From JAJECS01 sp965262745 (GTDB lineage: Bacteria > Chloroflexota > UBA11872): a stretch of DNA of 64,000 bases. Of the stretch, positions 1-10,100 are shown in pieces; the first letter of the stretch is position 1, and each line of letters opens with the position of its first letter. Both the position numbers and the translations under genes were made by a program. The stretch spans positions 1,364,001-1,428,000 of the forward strand of contig OZ253558.1 in NCBI GenBank assembly GCA_965262745.1. Direction: 5' to 3'. Below the pieces are notes generated by a model, which was not told the origin of the DNA, did not search any database, and worked only from the letters and a program-made list of their open reading frames with translations.

Positions 1-1032
1 GTCGAACGCCGACGGCTGCCCCGCAATGGCCTCGGCGGCCACATGTCCCTCATGCGTCGCCTTGTGCGCCAGCATCGGCTCGCCGGCAACGTCGCCAACG
101 GAATAAATCGTCGGCACCGCCGTCCGCTGCTGCTCGTCGGTCTGGATGAATCCCTTGGCATCGACCGCGACCGCCGTGCGCTCCAGCCCCAGGTCGCCGC
201 TGTTTGGCGTCCGTCCGACCGCCACCAAAACTCGATCGAAGGTCCGCCGCGGCTGCTCGACGGCCGCCCCGCTGAGCTCGACCATCACCTCATCCGCGGT
301 CGGTCGCAGGGCAACGACCCGTGTACTCAGCAAGACTTCGTGAAGCTCAGCCTCCAAGCGCGCCGCCAGCGGCTTCACCAGTTCCCGGTCGACTCCGGGC
401 AAGAGCCCCGGCGTCATCTCGACGAGCGTCACGCTCGACCCGAGCGCCGCGTAGACCGAGCCCAGCTCAAGGCCGATGTAGCCGCCGCCGATCACCAGCA
501 GCGTGTCCGGCACCGCGTCAATGGCCAGCGCGGCGGTCGAGTCCATGATGCGCGGCGAGTCGCGGCGGAGACTGTCGGGAGCCGCGGGCGACGACCCGGT
601 GGCGATGATCGCCGCATCGAATTCGACGAGCTGCGCCTGCTCGCCCGTCACCTCAAGCGAGTGGGCGTCGCGGAAGCGCGCTCGACCCCGCACATACGTC
701 ACCCGACGCGCGCGCGTGAGACTGGCAAGACCGCGCGTCTGCCGGGCCACCACATCGTCTTTCCACGCACGGAGGCGGTCCAGGTCAACGCGCGGCGCGG
801 CAAAATCGAGCCCCATGACGTTCGCCTTGCCGGCCGCGCGCATCACCTCCGCCGCGTGCAGCAACGCCTTTGATGGAATGCAGCCACGATAGAGGCACAC
901 CCCGCCCGGCCGGGCCTCCGGGTCGATCAGCGTCACGCGGCAGCCGAGCTTGGCCGCGCGGAAGGCTGCGGGATAGCCCCCGGGTCCGGCGCCAATCACG
1001 GCGACGTGCAGCCGACCGTCGGATTCGGTCAC
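1..1032 (-). CDS. lpdA: Dihydrolipoamide dehydrogenase (E3), C-terminus outside window
   Basis: This is the E3 flavoprotein that reoxidises the dihydrolipoyl arm of E2 with NAD+. Reading the minus strand from a GTG at 1032 gives 344 codons without a stop up to the window edge. The N-terminal FAD fold is GAGPGGY, and the redox-active disulphide lies in CLYRGCIPSK, close to the family form CLNVGCIPSK. A second dinucleotide fold (VIGGGYIGLELG) and the TPTIYSVGD-like region (VPTIYSVGD) follow. The dimerisation domain with the catalytic His-Glu pair lies beyond the window. It starts 6 bp after the E2 stop, so it is the third gene of an E1-E2-E3 operon. The assignment to the pyruvate complex rests on this position. 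Confidence 0.95.
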   Translation of the reverse strand, partial: MTESDGRLHVAVIGAGPGGYPAAFRAAKLGCRVTLIDPEARPGGVCLYRGCIPSKALLHAAEVMRAAGKANVMGLDFAAPRVDLDRLRAWKDDVVARQTRGLASLTRARRVTYVRGRARFRDAHSLEVTGEQAQLVEFDAAIIATGSSPAAPDSLRRDSPRIMDSTAALAIDAVPDTLLVIGGGYIGLELGSVYAALGSSVTLVEMTPGLLPGVDRELVKPLAARLEAELHEVLLSTRVVALRPTADEVMVELSGAAVEQPRRTFDRVLVAVGRTPNSGDLGLERTAVAVDAKGFIQTDEQQRTAVPTIYSVGDVAGEPMLAHKATHEGHVAAEAIAGQPSAFD

Positions 1033-1038
1033 GGGACC

Positions 1039-2313
1039 CTAGGTCTCCATCGCCAGCATCGTCGGCCGCTGAAGCGCATCGACGATCCAGGCTAAGAAGC
1101 GTGCGCCGTCAGCGCCGTCAAGCGCCCGATGATCGAACGACAGTGAGAGCGGCAGCATGAGCCGCGAATGCATGACATCGTTGTAGAGCGTCGAGCGCGG
1201 CGCCGCGCGGCCCACCCCCAAGATGCCAACCTCGGGCGGATTCACGATTGGAGTGAAGAACCCCGTGCCCAGCCCACCGAGATTGCTGATCGTGAACGTC
1301 GCGCCCTGCATCTCGTCGAGCGACAGCTTGCCGTCTCGTGCACGCTCGGCCAGGCCGGTCAACTCAACCGCGAGATCGATCACACCCTTGGTGTCAACGT
1401 CGCGGATCACCGGCACCAGCAGCCCGCGCTCCGTATCGGCGGCAACGCCCAGATGGTAGTAGCGCTTCTGCACGATCTCGCCGGAGGCAAGGTCCAGGCT
1501 GGCGTTGAGCTTGGGATGCGCCTTGAGCGCTGCCGCGACCACGGGCAGCAGAAGCGCAGTGATTGTGAGCTTGGCGCCTCGGGCTTCGGCCTGTGCCTTG
1601 AACTGGGCTCGCACGGACTCGACGTCGGTCACGTCGGCCTCGTCAAACAGCGTCACATGGGGAACCGTGGCCCATGAACGCGCCAGGTTCTCGGCAAGCG
1701 TTCGCCGCAGGCGGCTCATGCGGACGCGCTCGATCGGACCCCATTGCGCAAAGTTTGGCAGCGGAGCCGCGGCAGGCGGCGCTGCCACCGGGCCGCGGCG
1801 GCGAGCATGCGCCTTCACGTCGTCGACGGATATCCGTCCCGTCGCGCCAGAGCCCTCGACCTGCCGCACGTCCACGCCGATCTCACGCGCGAACGTGCGC
1901 ACCGAGGGTGCCGCGGCCACCGGCCGTCCATCGCCGGCCTTCGCATCGGCCCGCGTCTCGGAGTCGGCCATTGCAGGTCGCGGGGCAGGCCGCTCGGCGA
2001 CCTGCGCGCGGTCTATGGATGGCACGTCATGAACGGGAGCCTGGACGTCCGCAGACGCTGGCGGCGGCCCGGCCGCAATTGGGTCCAGCATGAGCAGCGG
2101 CTGACCCACCGCAATCGTGTCGCCGGCCTTGACGTGAATCGCCGTCACGGTGCCGCCGGAGTCGGCCGGCACATCCAGCGTGGCCTTTTCACTTTCAATC
2201 TCAATCAAGGAATCGTCGGCGGCCACAATCTGACCGACGGTCACAAGCACGGTGAGAACGTCGACCGCTTCGATCCCCTCACCAAGGTCCGGCAAGCGCA
2301 CTTCGACGCTCAT
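1039..2313 (-). CDS. aceF: Dihydrolipoamide acetyltransferase (E2) of pyruvate dehydrogenase
   Basis: This 424-residue E2 core transfers the acetyl group from E1 to CoA. Residues 1-80 form one lipoyl domain, with the lipoylated Lys43 in IEIESEKATLDVP. An Ala/Pro/Asp-rich linker follows, then a peripheral subunit-binding domain around 135-170 (RTFAREIGVDV, GATGRISVDDV). The catalytic domain ends with SLSFDHRALDGADGARFL, which holds the active-site His and Asp. It has a single lipoyl domain, fewer than the three of E. coli AceF. It lies 43 bp downstream of aceE and 6 bp upstream of the E3 gene. It could serve another 2-oxoacid complex, but the adjacent aceE argues for pyruvate. Confidence 0.95.
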   Translation of the reverse strand: MSVEVRLPDLGEGIEAVDVLTVLVTVGQIVAADDSLIEIESEKATLDVPADSGGTVTAIHVKAGDTIAVGQPLLMLDPIAAGPPPASADVQAPVHDVPSIDRAQVAERPAPRPAMADSETRADAKAGDGRPVAAAPSVRTFAREIGVDVRQVEGSGATGRISVDDVKAHARRRGPVAAPPAAAPLPNFAQWGPIERVRMSRLRRTLAENLARSWATVPHVTLFDEADVTDVESVRAQFKAQAEARGAKLTITALLLPVVAAALKAHPKLNASLDLASGEIVQKRYYHLGVAADTERGLLVPVIRDVDTKGVIDLAVELTGLAERARDGKLSLDEMQGATFTISNLGGLGTGFFTPIVNPPEVGILGVGRAAPRSTLYNDVMHSRLMLPLSLSFDHRALDGADGARFLAWIVDALQRPTMLAMET

Positions 2314-2356
2314 GGCAATCGTTGCCCGCGGTTCGCGCCGGAGTCTGCCGCTCGCA

Positions 2357-5056
2357 TCAACTCAGCCGCGGATTCGGTTTCTCAACGTCGATGTTCAGGT
2401 CTTCAATAGCCTCGGAGACCAGCTCGGCGTCAACGCGGCCCTCGCGCGCGAGCGCGTGCAGGGTTGCCAGGGTCACGAACCGTGCATCGACCTCGAAGAA
2501 GTCGCGCAGAGCTTCGCGAGTATCGCTGCGGCCAAATCCGTCGGTGCCGAGCGCCACAAGATCTCCCGGCACCCACTTGGCAATGAGGTCCGGCAGCGCC
2601 TTCATGTAGTCGGAAGCGGCCACGATCACCTCGGGCGACTCAGCGAGACGTGCCGCCACATATGACGTGCGCGGCGGCTGGTCCGGATGCAGCATGTTCC
2701 ACCGATCCGCGTCGAGCGCCTCACGGCGAAGCTCCGTGTAGCTCGTCACGGACCACACGTCGGACGCCACCCCATAGCGCTCGGCCAACATCTCCTGCGC
2801 CTTGATCACCTCGTTGAGAATGGCTCCGCTGCCCAGCAAGGTGGCGCGCGGTTGGCCGGGCGTCGCCTCGGCGGGACGAACCAGGTACATGCCCTTGAGG
2901 ATTCCCTCTCGAACATCATCGCCCGGCGGCAGGCGCGGGTGCGCGTACGCCTCATTGCCGAGGGTGAGGTAGTAGAACACATCCTCATCCTCGTCATGCA
3001 TGCGACGGATGCCCTCGTGCAGGATGACCGCAATTTCATAGGCGAAGGCGGGATCGTAGGCGAGGCAATTCGGCACGACCGAGAACAACAGATGGCTGTG
3101 CCCATCCTGGTGCTGCAGGCCTTCACCCGCCAGAGTCGTACGACCGGCGGTGGCGCCGAGCAGAAATCCACGCGTCCTCGCGTCGGCAGCGGCCCAGATC
3201 AAGTCACCGACGCGCTGGAATCCGAACATGGAGTAGTAGATGAAAAACGGCAGCGTCGCGAGGCCATAGGTCGCGTGGGACGTGCCGGCGGCGATGAAGG
3301 AGCTGAGCGCCCCGGCTTCGGCGATGCCCTCTTCCAGGATCTGGCCGTCAGTGGCCTCCTTGTAGTAAAGCAGCGATGCCGAATCGACCGGGTCATAGAG
3401 CTGGCCCACGCGCGAGTAGATGCCGACCTGGCGAAACAGCGCCTCCATGCCGAATGTGCGGGCTTCGTCGGGCACGATTGGCACGACGCTCGGCCCCAGC
3501 GCCGGGTCCCGCAGCAGCTTGACCAGCATGCGGACGAAGGCCATGGTCGTTGAGGCCGGACGCTCGCTGCCAGCCTCGAATTCGGCAAATGTGTCTGCCG
3601 GCGGGGCTGAGATCTGACTCTTGCCCGCCACGCGAGCCGGCATGAATCCACCAAGGTCGTGGCGGCGGGTAGTGAGATAACGGACTTCGGAGCTATCCGC
3701 CGGTGGCCGATACAGCGGCGCACGGCCGACATCCTCATCTGAGATCGGGATTCTGAACCGATCCCGAAACCGCAGCAGCTCAGCCTCGTTCAACTGCTTC
3801 TGCTGATGCGTGACATTGCGGCCTTCGCCGGCCTCGCCGAGGCCATAGCCCTTGATCGTGCGCGCCAGCACCACCGTCGGGGCGCCGCGATGACGCACCG
3901 CGGCGTCGAAGGCCGCGTAAACCTTGCGCGCGTCATGCCCGCCAAGATTCATGCGCACGAGCTCGTCGTCGCTGCGGTCCGCCACCATGGCCAGCAGCCG
4001 GTCGTCCACCCCGTAGAAGTGTTTGCGGATGTAGGCGCCGCCGGCCACGCTGTATTTTTGGTACTCGCCGTCGACGACTTGCCCGGCGCGGCGCGTGAGC
4101 AGTCCATCGTGGTCGTTGGCGAACAGCGGGTCCCAGTCGCGGCCCCAGAGAACCTTGATCACGTTCCAGCCGGCGCCCCGAAATAGGCCCTCCAGCTCCT
4201 GCACGATGTTGCCATTGCCGCGAACCGGTCCGTCCAGACGCTGCAGATTGCAGTTGACCACCCAGGTCAGGTTGTCGAGACGCTCGCGCCCCGCCAGGGA
4301 TATCGCCGCGGTGGTTTCCGGCGCGTCGGCCTCGCCATCGCCGACGAACGTCCACACCCGCTGGCCGGTGGGGTTCTTCAGCCCTCGATCTTCCAGATAG
4401 CGCATGAACCGCGCCTGGTAGATCGACATGAGAGGGCCCAACCCCATCGACACGGTGGGGAATTGCCAGAAGTCGGGCATGAGCCACGGATGCGGGTACG
4501 ACGAGAGACCGCCACTTGGCGCGAGCTCACGTCGAAAGTCGTGGATCCGCGCGTCGGTCAGCCGCCCCTCAACGTACGCGCGCGCGTAGATTCCCGGCGC
4601 CGCGTGGCCTTGGAAGTAGATGATGTCCGCCCCGTCGGGATGGTTCGGCCCACGGAAGAAGTGGTTGAAGCCAACCTCGTACAGCGTCACCGCCGACGCG
4701 TAGGTGGAGATGTGCCCCCCAATGCCATCCGCCTCGCGATTCGCGGCGACCACCATGGCCATGGCGTTCCAGCGGATGATGCTGCGGATCTTTCCCTCGA
4801 GCGCTTCGTCACCGGGATATGCCGGCTGGCGCTCCGGCGGGATGGAGTTGACATACGGCGTGCGCGCGGTGACCGGCAGCACGCCGCCCGCTCGCTGGGC
4901 GTGAATCTGAAGCTCGCGAAGCAACTCGCGAACGCGCGCGTTGCCGGAAAGCCGCCGCACGTCGTGCAGCGCCTCCAGCCAGTCCTGCGTCTCGAACGCA
5001 TCAGAACCCTGATCGCCGTTCCAGGCGCTATCGCGGTGGGTGTCTAGCCGTGCCAT
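2357..5056 (-). CDS. aceE: Pyruvate dehydrogenase E1 component, homodimeric type
   Basis: At 899 residues this matches the single-chain AceE family (E. coli 887), which decarboxylates pyruvate on thiamine diphosphate and acetylates the E2 lipoyl group. It opens MARLDTHRDSAW and shows RSIIRWNAMAMVVAANR and GGHISTYASA, both typical of AceE. The ThDP-binding motif starts at VGDGEADAPET and continues to VVNCNLQRLDGPVRGNG. The C-terminal transketolase-like half contains AGRTTLAGEGLQHQDGHS. It is the first gene of the aceE-E2-E3 operon. The 131 bp upstream separate it from lipA on the same strand. Confidence 0.97.
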   Translation of the reverse strand: MARLDTHRDSAWNGDQGSDAFETQDWLEALHDVRRLSGNARVRELLRELQIHAQRAGGVLPVTARTPYVNSIPPERQPAYPGDEALEGKIRSIIRWNAMAMVVAANREADGIGGHISTYASAVTLYEVGFNHFFRGPNHPDGADIIYFQGHAAPGIYARAYVEGRLTDARIHDFRRELAPSGGLSSYPHPWLMPDFWQFPTVSMGLGPLMSIYQARFMRYLEDRGLKNPTGQRVWTFVGDGEADAPETTAAISLAGRERLDNLTWVVNCNLQRLDGPVRGNGNIVQELEGLFRGAGWNVIKVLWGRDWDPLFANDHDGLLTRRAGQVVDGEYQKYSVAGGAYIRKHFYGVDDRLLAMVADRSDDELVRMNLGGHDARKVYAAFDAAVRHRGAPTVVLARTIKGYGLGEAGEGRNVTHQQKQLNEAELLRFRDRFRIPISDEDVGRAPLYRPPADSSEVRYLTTRRHDLGGFMPARVAGKSQISAPPADTFAEFEAGSERPASTTMAFVRMLVKLLRDPALGPSVVPIVPDEARTFGMEALFRQVGIYSRVGQLYDPVDSASLLYYKEATDGQILEEGIAEAGALSSFIAAGTSHATYGLATLPFFIYYSMFGFQRVGDLIWAAADARTRGFLLGATAGRTTLAGEGLQHQDGHSHLLFSVVPNCLAYDPAFAYEIAVILHEGIRRMHDEDEDVFYYLTLGNEAYAHPRLPPGDDVREGILKGMYLVRPAEATPGQPRATLLGSGAILNEVIKAQEMLAERYGVASDVWSVTSYTELRREALDADRWNMLHPDQPPRTSYVAARLAESPEVIVAASDYMKALPDLIAKWVPGDLVALGTDGFGRSDTREALRDFFEVDARFVTLATLHALAREGRVDAELVSEAIEDLNIDVEKPNPRLS

Positions 5057-5187
5057 TCGCTCCGCCTAGAGACTATTGACGGGTAGTAGCTGCAGGTCGC
5101 GCGCTTCATGCTCCTGCGGACGATCGCGGTCGGCCAAGCGCGGCGCACGGGGTCGGCGGAGTCGTGCGTAGCGCCGGCGTCGACCGC

Positions 5188-6084
5188 TCATCCCGCCCGT
5201 GAGCGGTTCATGGACGCAGCCAGCGCCTGGCGGCCGGCGTGGTATGAGCTGCGCACGAGGGGTCCGGCCTCTACGTGGACGAATCCCAGCGACCGGGCTT
5301 CCTCGGCAATTTCGACGAATTCATCGGGGTGATAGAAGCGCTGCACCGGCAGGTGCTTGCGCGTCGGCTGGAGATATTGGCCCACCGTGAGCAGCTGACA
5401 GTCGTGCGCCACGAGATCCGCCAGCGTCGCCCGAAGCTCCTCGCGAGACTCGCCGAGCCCAACCATCACGCCTGACTTGGTGGCAACATCCGGCGCCAGC
5501 GCCGCCGCGCGCTGGATGAGCTCCAGCGTGCGCGCGTAGCGCGCCTTGGGCCGCACGCGTCCGTAAAGGCGCGGCACCGTCTCGGTGTTGTGGTTGAGCA
5601 CCACCGGGCGGGCCTCGATGACCGTAGCCAGCGCGTCCCAGTTCCCCATGAAATCCGGAATCAGCACCTCGACTTGGCACGAAGGCCGCACGCGGCGCAC
5701 AGCCCGAATGCACCCGGCAAACACGCTCGCACCGCCGTCGGAAACGTCGTCGCGGTTGACCGAGGTGATGACGCAGTAGTCGAGCCCCATGCGGTCGACC
5801 GCGGCTGCCAGGCGCAGCGGCTCCAGCGGATCGATCCCATCGGGGCGGCCCGAAGTGACGGCACAGAACCCGCACGCTCGGGTACACGTGTCGCCGAGAA
5901 TCATGAACGTGGCGTGGCCGTCGTTCCAGCACTCGCCGATGTTGGGGCAGCGAGCCTCTTCGCACACCGTATGCAGCGCCTGCGTGCGCATCAGCCGTTT
6001 CAGGCCCGTGAATCGGTCGCCCGTCGGAGCGCGCACCTTGAGCCAGGCGGGCTTGGGGTACTTGGGGCGAACCTCAGTTGCCAT
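5188..6084 (-). CDS. lipA: Lipoyl synthase
   Basis: This radical SAM enzyme inserts two sulphurs into octanoyl-E2 to make lipoyl groups. The auxiliary cluster cysteines are in CEEARCPNIGEC and the radical SAM triad is CTRACGFC. The C-terminal RSSYHA motif supplies the conserved serine ligand. I place the start at the ATG at 6084, giving 298 residues beginning MATEVRPKYPKP. A longer reading from 6192 would only add sequence lying inside lipB. The ATG overlaps the end of lipB by 11 bp, which suggests translational coupling. With lipB it supplies the cofactor for the E2 protein encoded just downstream. Confidence 0.97.
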   Translation of the reverse strand: MATEVRPKYPKPAWLKVRAPTGDRFTGLKRLMRTQALHTVCEEARCPNIGECWNDGHATFMILGDTCTRACGFCAVTSGRPDGIDPLEPLRLAAAVDRMGLDYCVITSVNRDDVSDGGASVFAGCIRAVRRVRPSCQVEVLIPDFMGNWDALATVIEARPVVLNHNTETVPRLYGRVRPKARYARTLELIQRAAALAPDVATKSGVMVGLGESREELRATLADLVAHDCQLLTVGQYLQPTRKHLPVQRFYHPDEFVEIAEEARSLGFVHVEAGPLVRSSYHAGRQALAASMNRSRAG

Positions 6085-6763
6085 TGGCAAGCGCCATCTC
6101 ACCGTCAGCGTCCCGCAGAACGACATCGAAGGTCTGGGCGAAGGCCTTGATGAAAGCCTCCTTGGCGACTTCCTGATCGGGCGCAGCCCCACAGTAGCGC
6201 TCCACGGACGTTATGCCAGCATCGTGGAGGCCGCAGGGAACGATGGCCTCGAAGGCCGTCAGGTCCGGCGCGAGGTTGAGCGCGATTCCATGCATGCTCA
6301 CGCCGCCGCGCACGTGTACGCCGAGCGCGGCGATCTTGTCGTTGCCCACCCACACGCCGGGCAGGCTCTTTCGGGCCTCCGCGGACACGCCCAGGGCGGC
6401 CAACGCTGCCACCAGCGTCTGTTCCAGGCCGCGAACAAAGCTGATCGGGTAGATGCCCCGGCGGCGCAGATTCAGAATCGGGTAGGCCACAAGTTGGCCC
6501 GGGCCGTGATAGGTCACGTCGCCGCCGCGGTCGACGTCCACGACTTCGATACCGTCCGCCGCCAGCCGTTCCGGCGACGCTAGCAGGTGCGCCGGGTCAC
6601 TGCGGCGGCCGCAGGTGTACACCGGCGGATGCTCGAGCACGGCCAGCGCCTCCGCCGCTATTCCGGCGCGCACGTCGGCGGCGCGCGCCTGCTGCCAAGC
6701 CCATGCGTCGCGATAGGCCACGCGGCCCGCCCGGTGAACATCAATGGACGCGCGACTGCTCAA
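6074..6763 (-). CDS. lipB: Octanoyl-(acyl carrier protein):protein octanoyltransferase
   Basis: LipB moves octanoyl groups from ACP to lipoyl domains, the step before LipA. The 229-residue product has the family signature RGGDVTYHGPGQLVAYP. It also has the conserved lysine in DKIAALGVHVRGGVSMHG and the catalytic cysteine in VPCGLHD. The start is a TTG at 6763. No in-frame ATG lies upstream of the conserved region and no clear ribosome site is visible, so the first few residues are uncertain. Its stop overlaps the lipA start. Confidence 0.95.
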   Translation of the reverse strand: MSSRASIDVHRAGRVAYRDAWAWQQARAADVRAGIAAEALAVLEHPPVYTCGRRSDPAHLLASPERLAADGIEVVDVDRGGDVTYHGPGQLVAYPILNLRRRGIYPISFVRGLEQTLVAALAALGVSAEARKSLPGVWVGNDKIAALGVHVRGGVSMHGIALNLAPDLTAFEAIVPCGLHDAGITSVERYCGAAPDQEVAKEAFIKAFAQTFDVVLRDADGEMALANGN

Positions 6764-7178
6764 TCTACTGAGTCGCCTATCGGAGAATTCGCCACCGCTC
6801 CATAACCCTAGCAGGCGAACAACCCGCCCTGAGAGCGAAATACCTGCCCAGTATGGCGTTCGTCATTCCCAAGGCCCCACACGTCGTGGCACCTCAACTC
6901 GCGGCCGTGACCGTCACGACGGACCGGGGATGGCCTACCCGACCCTGCGCAAGGACAATCGTCGGTGACAGCATGCGGACGACAACCGTATAATCGGTGG
7001 GCCGGACTTGTAGCCAATGCCTGCTCGGATTCCGAATTGAAGGATCACACCATTCTTACGATCCCTTGGCCTGCCTTCAAATATCGATTCGAACCTAATA
7101 CTTGACTTTCACAGTGCCATATACAATTAGCATATCTCACCTCATACACGTTCTACTTCCTGCATATATTTTCTAATT
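6764..7178. other. Intergenic stretch where GC drops from high to low
   Basis: No convincing gene is seen in these 415 bp. The first half keeps the host composition, and from about 7020 the sequence becomes clearly AT-rich and stays so into the next gene. The composition break suggests that the left edge of an acquired segment lies near 7020. I found no direct repeat, integrase gene or tRNA marking an attachment site. Confidence 0.6.
6965..6994 (+). promoter_or_regulatory. Possible sigma-70-type promoter for the GHKL-DUF3883 gene
   Basis: A perfect TATAAT at 6989-6994 is preceded, with an 18-bp spacer, by GTGACA at 6965-6970, one mismatch from the -35 consensus. It points toward the gene starting at 7179 and would leave a leader of about 180 nt. 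A second weaker candidate, TTGACT at 7102, lies in AT-rich DNA where such matches occur by chance. Confidence 0.35.
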
Positions 7179-10100
7179 ATGAGTAACAGAGACGACATCA
7201 AGAACAATGTCTTGACGGAAAATACCGCACAGGCAGTTCTGAATCACCTGCGCGAGCTCGAATCCAACCGATCCCATATGCAAACACGTTGGATTTGGGA
7301 ACTCCTGCAGAATGCGCGCGACGCTTCGCCCGACACAGAGAACCACGTCGTGGCGACGGTTGCACTTGAAAATGAAGAACTTAACTTTCAGCACAACGGG
7401 CGCGGGTTCTCAATGGATGAGGTCGCACACCTAATCTACCATGGCACCACGAAACTAGAGGACGAAAACGCCATCGGTCAATATGGCAGCGGCTTTCTGA
7501 CAACTCACCTATTGTCGCCAGAGATCGATATCTCCGGGCATCTCCACGACGGAAAACCTTTCAGCTTCCGCCTGAAACGCGAAATAGGTTCAGTCGAAAA
7601 ACTCATGACTTCGATGGACCGAGCATGGGAACGCTTTTGCGACTCCACGGAGGACGCCACTGAACGATCCAGCTCAAGTTCCCCTGCTACCAGTTTTTGC
7701 TACCGGCTGAGAGCGGACGCGTCCGACGCAGTTGCGGCCGGCCTTGCAACGCTCAGGCGCTGCGCTCCCTTTGTGGTCGTCTTCAATCACCAATTTCGTT
7801 GCATCACCATAGAGTGCGCGGAGGAGCCTGCAAGCTACGAAGTCGTCAACCGCTGCGATCTTGAGCAAGTCGGATTAACGACGGTCACCGTAATCGAAAC
7901 CGCTCAAGATATTCAGAAGCAACGAGATTACCTGCTAGCAGAAGGCGAGGGAGTTTCGGTAGCGATTCCTCTAGAGCCGAGTATTGATGGCCAGGTTTGC
8001 GCACCTCTCGGCAATCTCCCGAGGCTATTCCTGGGATTTCCACTGGTCGGCAGCGAGACGTTCAGTTTTCCGGCTGTCATTAACAGCTTCGATTTCACCC
8101 CAACAGACAATCGTGATGGTGTCTATCTCGGACAGAACGAGGACGAGGCAAACTTAACCAATCAAGCTGTAATCGAAGAAGCCTGCAATCTGCTGCTCAA
8201 GCTTATCGCCTATGCGACCAATGCGCGCTGGAGCAACACCTATACACTGGCGCACATCCCGCCAATCACGGAGCAGTCCTGGCTCAAGAGAGAATGGCTT
8301 GCGGACTGTCTGAATCAGTTCCTTTGTCAGATTCGCCAGACCGTCGCGATTCTCACCACGCAGGGGCCCATCCCGCCCAATGCTTCCATCTTGCCATTCG
8401 CAGGCGACGCCGAAAGCGTGGGAGCTCTTTGGGATCTCCTGAGTGAGATCAACGAATTCCGAGAGCGATTACCGGACCGAAAGGAAGCCGCCGGCTGGTG
8501 CGAGGCCATCGAGAGTTGGGCGAAGGTATTGACTTGTGAGCCAACCTCATTTGAAGAAGCCCGAAACGGAACCTCGCTGGCGTCACATATAGAAGAAATC
8601 ACAAGGGTTTCTCCCACCAACTGCGGAACCCTCGAAAGGCTCGAACGGAAACTCCAAAAGGATGTCGATCCAGTTACCTGGCTCGACGCCCTCTACAGTT
8701 TTCTGAAGGGCGATGGTCTTGCAAGCGCAATTGGCGATTCCCGCATCATACTTGACCAGGCTGGATTTCTCGATAAGCTTGACAATCTCTATCGTGACAA
8801 TGACATAGACAACGAGCTGAAAGAGATCGGCGATGACATCCTCAATTTGCGAATTCGAGAGAAACTTCGTGATACCCGCTTGACTTCCCTTGCCGACAAA
8901 ATAGGCAAGGGCGAGTGGAGCAATATGGAAGTGGTGCAGCATATAGTAAACAAACTCCAAGAGCTTTCCACCAAAGGCGATATTGAAGGTGCATTCACTC
9001 AGGCTAGTCCGCGCCTTCTAGCCTGGCTCATTGCCAACCAAGAATGGACTCATTTGAGCAATTTTCCTGCATTTTCAAGGAAAACCGGTGATGGCACCTG
9101 TGAGTTGTTGCGTCTCGTTCAACTCGGAGGTGATCAAACGGAAGTGGCCCTTGCTCCAATCAGGGCGTGGGTAGTGAGTCTTCAACCATACGCAGACCTC
9201 TTTCCGATGCAGTACATCATGGCGGACGACTTTTACGCCGTAATGCCTGACGCCGCCATCTGGCAGATGCTCACCAGAGAAGGATATGTAAGAACAGACG
9301 TAGTATTCACCGGGAATAAAACCCTTAGCGAATTCCTTCCAGACGAGCCATTGCCAGAGCCAGAGGGTGAACACAGAACAGTCGATGATGCCGCCGTGAC
9401 CGACGTAGCCTTCCTTACCAAAGACAGAGTCGGGGTCATGGCACGCGTCCGCGACAGTCAAACACGCGCTCGTCTTTTTTGGCGTTTTCTCACAGAATGG
9501 TTGGTCACTCGAGATCCAGAAGGCTTGGTGCCGGGGATCGCAAACTGTGAATGTGGTGAAAGCCACAGATATTTTCAAGCGTTCTGGCTTATCCCAATAG
9601 TCAGGAACAATTGGGTTCCCCAGGGAAACGATATTCGCGACCGCGCTACGGCGCACTCACTTGCCAAGCTTCTCAGGGAAAGTGATTGGACCCTCGACTC
9701 TCTAAGTGATCACTCTACCACCGTCGAACTCCTGAAAGCGATTGGAGTGACACGGTTTGACCTAATGAGACACTTAGTCGTTGGCGACGATGAATCCAGA
9801 TCTGCTTTGGACGACACAATGACAAATATCTTAGTTTCTACTGGAGGAGATCTCAGTCACGTCAGCGACTTTGTGGAAGATATAAAGACGGATAAAGACC
9901 TCCCTCAGGATCTCGCAGACCGTCGGGAGCGAAGGAGAGTTGTGCATGAGAATCAACGCCTGGGCGGTCTTGTGGAAGACTTAGTAAAGGAAGGATTAGA
10001 AAATGAGGGGTTCACCGTCAGGCGTACTGGTATCGGCTCCGACTTCGAGATTGAGTATGACCTGATCGAAGAAAACGAAGAGATAGGTATCGAGTTGTCG

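Noticed and set aside
43..873. Long plus-strand open frames across 43-5047
   Set aside because: They are antisense to the strongly conserved lpdA, aceF and aceE genes and have Arg/His-rich, low-complexity translations typical of high-GC shadow frames.
6808..7017. Minus-strand 69-residue open frame upstream of the GHKL gene
   Set aside because: Cys/Arg-rich translation, no ribosome site and no family resemblance.
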